Source of the DNA: Bacillaceae bacterium
GTDB lineage: Bacteria > Bacillota > Bacilli > Bacillales > Amphibacillaceae
Length of the DNA stretch: 7,947 bases
NCBI GenBank assembly: GCA_030152985.1
Contig: JASLIE010000039.1
Coordinates: 1 to 7,947 of the forward strand
Direction of reading: 5' to 3'
How positions within the stretch are numbered: the stretch's first letter is position 1; the number at the start of each line of letters is the position of its first letter. The notes under the pieces are model-generated. The model made no database searches and was not told where the DNA came from. It saw only the letters and a list, made by a program, of their open reading frames with translations. Positions 5,444-7,947 of this stretch are shown piece after piece. The translations under genes and the position numbers were made by a program.

Positions 5444-7594
5444 ATGAATTCGAGAATAAAAACAAGTGTAGTAGTTGGAATCTTATTTAGCGTCTTTGCG
5501 CTCCTTTTTATAGGAGTCTTAGGACGCTTTCTTTATATTCAAGCAAAAGGAGAAGTTGCAAATGTCTCTTTAAAGGCATGGGCAGATGAAAAGCGGGAAG
5601 TATCATATCCCTTATATGCTGAACGTGGCAAGATTTTAGACCGAACAGGTGTGACTTTAGCTTATGATCGACCAGTATTTAATGTCTATGCAATTATTGA
5701 TGAATCTTATTCTCCAAAAGGTGGTGTTCCGCGTCATGTAACAGATACTGCTGAAACAGCAAAGAAGCTGGCACCTTTGTTAAAGACAGATGTAAAAAAA
5801 ATAGAAAAGACACTTGTAGATGGGCTTGATAAGGGGCTATTTCAAGTTGAGTTTGGTCAACCGGGACGTAATATATCACAGAAAATTAAAAATCAGATAG
5901 AGCAAGAGGAAATACCGGGCATTTATTTTGCTGAAAATTCAAAGCGCTACTATCCAAATGGGGACTTTGCTTCACATGTACTTGGATTTGCTCGCAAAGA
6001 AGCGGACGATTTACCGATCCATGGAGTAACTGGTATAGAGGAGCATAAAAATGACTTATTAACTGGAAAAGATGGTTATGTATCATTTCATCGTGATAAG
6101 TTTGGTAAAAAACTTTTAAATTCAAAAGAGGTAGTAGATGAGCCTGAAAATGGAAAAGATATTTACTTAACAACTGATCAAAAAATTCAAACTGTTTTAG
6201 AAGATGTATTAAATCAAGTTGTAGAATCAAATAACCCAGAACGAATTACTGCGGTTGTAATGAATCCTAAAACAGGTGAAATTGTAGCCATGAGTAATCG
6301 ACCTAGCTATAATCCAAACGAACCAAAAGACGTTAAGAACTGGTATAATGACATCGTATCTACGCCTGTAGAACCAGGTTCGACAGTGAAAATGTTTACC
6401 TGGGCAGCAGCAATAGATTCAGGTAATTATAATAAAAATGATACTTATCTATCTGGTAGATATAAAATGAATCCTCAAATTCAACCAATTAACGATCATA
6501 AACGTGAGGGTTGGGGAAGAATAACTTATGATGAGGGGTTTAAAAGATCATCTAACGTAGCAGCAGCACGTTTAGTTTGGGAAAAAATGGGGCCAGAAAC
6601 TTACTATAAATATCTCGAGGCATTTGAATTCGATAAGAAATCAGGCATCGATTTACCAAATGAAGTAGCGGGTAAGATTCAATACAGTTACCCAAGAGAT
6701 AAGGTGACAACTGCATTTGGTCAGAGTAGTACCATGAATGTAATGCAACAATTAAAAGCGGCTTCTGCCATTGCTAATAAAGGCAAAATGATGAAGCCGT
6801 ATGTCATTGAAAAAGTAGTTGATCCAAAGACAAATAAAGTACTTGAAGAAAAGGAACCTGAGTTGTTAAGTAGTCCAATTAAAGAAGAGACTGCAGAACA
6901 AGTGTTAGACTTACTAGCATCTGTTGTAAATGATAAAGGGGGTACAGGTGGAAAGTTTAAGATGGATGATTATATTGTAGCCGGAAAAACTGGTACCGCT
7001 CAAATACCTGATACAAAAAAAGGTGGCTACCTTCAAGGACATGAGAACTATATTTTTTCATTTTTAGGAATGGTGCCAAGAAAGAATCCGGAATTAATTA
7101 TGCATGTATCTGTAACTAAGCCCAAATTCAATGAAGGTGAAACAGGTTCTGATATTACGTCGTTTATATTTAAACATGTTATGGAAAATAGTTTAAAATA
7201 CTTGAATACTGAACCGGATAAAAAAGCTGCGAATGAAACAAGCGTAGAACCTATTTTAATGCCAAAGGTAGAAGGGCTAGATATTAAAAGTGCAGAAAAA
7301 TTACTTGATGAAAAAGATTTAAATTATGTTATTATAGGTGATGGAAAAAAAGTTGTAAAAGTAAACCATACTCATAATAAAAAGATGTTAGATGGTAATC
7401 AAGTTATTTTGGTAACTGAAAAGCCTAAGATGCCCGACTTAAAAGGTTGGTCTAAGCGAGATGTTTACAGTTTATCAGAGTTGCTTGAGCTTGAAGTTAA
7501 AGTAATTGGAGAAGGCTTTGCTGAAAGTCAAAGCATTAAAAAAGGTAAGCCATTAAAAAGTGAAATGAAGCTTGAGGTTAAGTTTAGTAAGTGA
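5444..7594 (+). CDS. pbpB: Penicillin-binding protein 2B, septal class B transpeptidase
   Basis: PBP2B crosslinks peptidoglycan at the division septum, acting with FtsW, FtsL, DivIB and DivIC. At 716 residues it is the same length as I recall for the B. subtilis protein. It has a short cytoplasmic start, one membrane anchor (about 8-33), the class B dimerisation (pedestal) domain from AERGKILDRTG (59-69) to about 230, and a transpeptidase domain from about 240 to 585. Active-site motifs are intact: S313-T-V-K316 in VEPGSTVKMF, S369-S-N371, and K515-T-G517 in AGKTGTAQIP. Two PASTA domains follow (about 605-658 and 661-715, the second beginning PKMPDLKGWS). The AAGGTGGT binding site (5430-5437) overlaps the ftsL stop, so it is read from the same transcript. 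The 13-nt gap and absence of a promoter in it support this. The PASTA pair separates it from PBP3-type proteins; SpoVD, the closest alternative, is shorter and has one PASTA domain. Confidence 0.95.
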   Translation: MNSRIKTSVVVGILFSVFALLFIGVLGRFLYIQAKGEVANVSLKAWADEKREVSYPLYAERGKILDRTGVTLAYDRPVFNVYAIIDESYSPKGGVPRHVTDTAETAKKLAPLLKTDVKKIEKTLVDGLDKGLFQVEFGQPGRNISQKIKNQIEQEEIPGIYFAENSKRYYPNGDFASHVLGFARKEADDLPIHGVTGIEEHKNDLLTGKDGYVSFHRDKFGKKLLNSKEVVDEPENGKDIYLTTDQKIQTVLEDVLNQVVESNNPERITAVVMNPKTGEIVAMSNRPSYNPNEPKDVKNWYNDIVSTPVEPGSTVKMFTWAAAIDSGNYNKNDTYLSGRYKMNPQIQPINDHKREGWGRITYDEGFKRSSNVAAARLVWEKMGPETYYKYLEAFEFDKKSGIDLPNEVAGKIQYSYPRDKVTTAFGQSSTMNVMQQLKAASAIANKGKMMKPYVIEKVVDPKTNKVLEEKEPELLSSPIKEETAEQVLDLLASVVNDKGGTGGKFKMDDYIVAGKTGTAQIPDTKKGGYLQGHENYIFSFLGMVPRKNPELIMHVSVTKPKFNEGETGSDITSFIFKHVMENSLKYLNTEPDKKAANETSVEPILMPKVEGLDIKSAEKLLDEKDLNYVIIGDGKKVVKVNHTHNKKMLDGNQVILVTEKPKMPDLKGWSKRDVYSLSELLELEVKVIGEGFAESQSIKKGKPLKSEMKLEVKFSK

Positions 7595-7610
7595 TAAAAA
7601 TCAAGCATGT

Positions 7611-7642
7611 GAAAGCTCCAACAAACAGGCGTTGGAGCTTTC
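7611..7642 (+). terminator. Hairpin between pbpB and murF; weak terminator, attenuator or mRNA-end structure
   Basis: GAAAGCTCCAAC (7611-7622) pairs exactly with GTTGGAGCTTTC (7631-7642), a 12-bp stem around the 8-nt loop AAACAGGC. The bases after it (CTAGTGTTTAAATA) lack a T-run, so full intrinsic termination is doubtful. It lies 16 nt after the pbpB stop and 29 nt before murF. It may reduce read-through into murF or protect the 3' end of the upstream message. Confidence 0.55.
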
Positions 7643-7671
7643 CTAGTGTTTAAATAAGGGGGGAGCTTATT

Positions 7672-7947
7672 GTGTTTACGTTAAAATGGGTTAAAGAAAC
7701 ATTGGGTTCTGAAGTTGTAGAAGGCGATGAAGCAATTCAAATTAATCGAGTAATTACAGATAGTCGTTTAGTACAAGATGGAGATTTATTCGTTCCTTTA
7801 GTCGGAGAGAATTTTGACGCACATGACTTTTTAGAAGACATCAGTCATCAAGCAAGTGCGGTTTTATCACATAAGAAAGAATTTAACGGTGCTTTTGTTA
7901 TCCAAGTAGAGGATACTTTACTTGCTTTACAAAGGTTAGCACATCAG
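7672..7947 (+). CDS. murF: UDP-N-acetylmuramoyl-tripeptide--D-alanyl-D-alanine ligase MurF, N-terminal part
   Basis: MurF adds the D-Ala-D-Ala dipeptide to the UDP-MurNAc-tripeptide, the last cytoplasmic step in making the peptidoglycan precursor. Reading from GTG at 7672 gives 92 residues without a stop up to the right edge. The start follows a strong GGGGGGAG site (7658-7665) by 6 nt; TTG at 7670 is in another frame. Visible are VITDSRLVQDGDLFVPLVGE (27-46), NFDAHDFL (the family usually has FDGHDF) and IQVEDTLLALQRLAHQ at the edge. LFxPLxGE and VEDTLxALQxLA are typical of MurF (B. subtilis, Staphylococcus aureus) rather than of MurE, whose equivalent region is usually close to a VxDxRxAL pattern. 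The ATP-binding GTNGKT loop and catalytic domain lie outside the window, so MurE cannot be wholly excluded. It sits where spoVD and then murE are found in B. subtilis. Confidence 0.82.
   Translation, partial: MFTLKWVKETLGSEVVEGDEAIQINRVITDSRLVQDGDLFVPLVGENFDAHDFLEDISHQASAVLSHKKEFNGAFVIQVEDTLLALQRLAHQ

Noticed and set aside
5694..6230. Open minus-strand frames of 61 and 114 codons opposite pbpB
   Set aside because: They mirror PBP2B codons, have low-complexity composition (rich in Leu, His and Phe) and no ribosome binding site or family resemblance.
7672..7947. Calling the last gene murE, as expected from the B. subtilis order
   Set aside because: The sequence LFVPLVGE and VEDTLLALQRLA fits MurF better; gene order alone was not enough.

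Overview
The window is an AT-rich stretch of a Bacillaceae-like (Bacillales, Firmicutes) chromosome. The evidence is gene order and protein similarity recognised by eye: a YlbP-type acetyltransferase, panE, a DUF3397 membrane protein and bshC lead into the start of the division and cell wall (dcw) cluster, mraZ-rsmH-ftsL-pbpB. MraZ, YlbP and PBP2B read very much like their Bacillus counterparts, and ribosome binding sites are strong GGAGG-type sequences.

Layout. The minus strand at 1-392 carries the 5' part of a ylbP-like GNAT acetyltransferase, running off the left edge. A short divergent promoter region (393-499) with an interrupted 16-bp inverted repeat separates it from a plus-strand unit: panE (pantothenate/CoA), DUF3397 (four membrane helices, overlapping panE by 8 nt) and bshC (last step of bacillithiol synthesis). 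This unit closes with a hairpin made from a perfect 42-bp palindrome. bshC has an in-frame TAA at codon 471; the remaining 70 codons stay open and conserved, so the gene looks broken by one recent nonsense change (TTA to TAA) or by a sequence error.

The dcw cluster follows. Its control region (3468-3628) holds a LexA-box-like sequence, then four GTGG direct repeats at an exact 10-bp period, the expected form of an operator for MraZ. The last repeat overlaps an extended -10 element. mraZ, rsmH, ftsL and pbpB are tightly packed and probably one transcript: MraZ autoregulates, RsmH methylates 16S rRNA, FtsL and PBP2B work together in the septal division complex. After pbpB comes a 12-bp hairpin and then the N-terminal part of a Mur ligase, which reads as MurF. 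The sporulation PBP gene spoVD and murE, which follow pbpB in Bacillus subtilis, are absent from this position.

No mobile element, CRISPR array, rRNA or tRNA was seen. This is mostly a conserved core region. The points worth a second look are the interrupted bshC, the MraZ operator fused to the promoter, the LexA-like box and the pbpB-murF junction.
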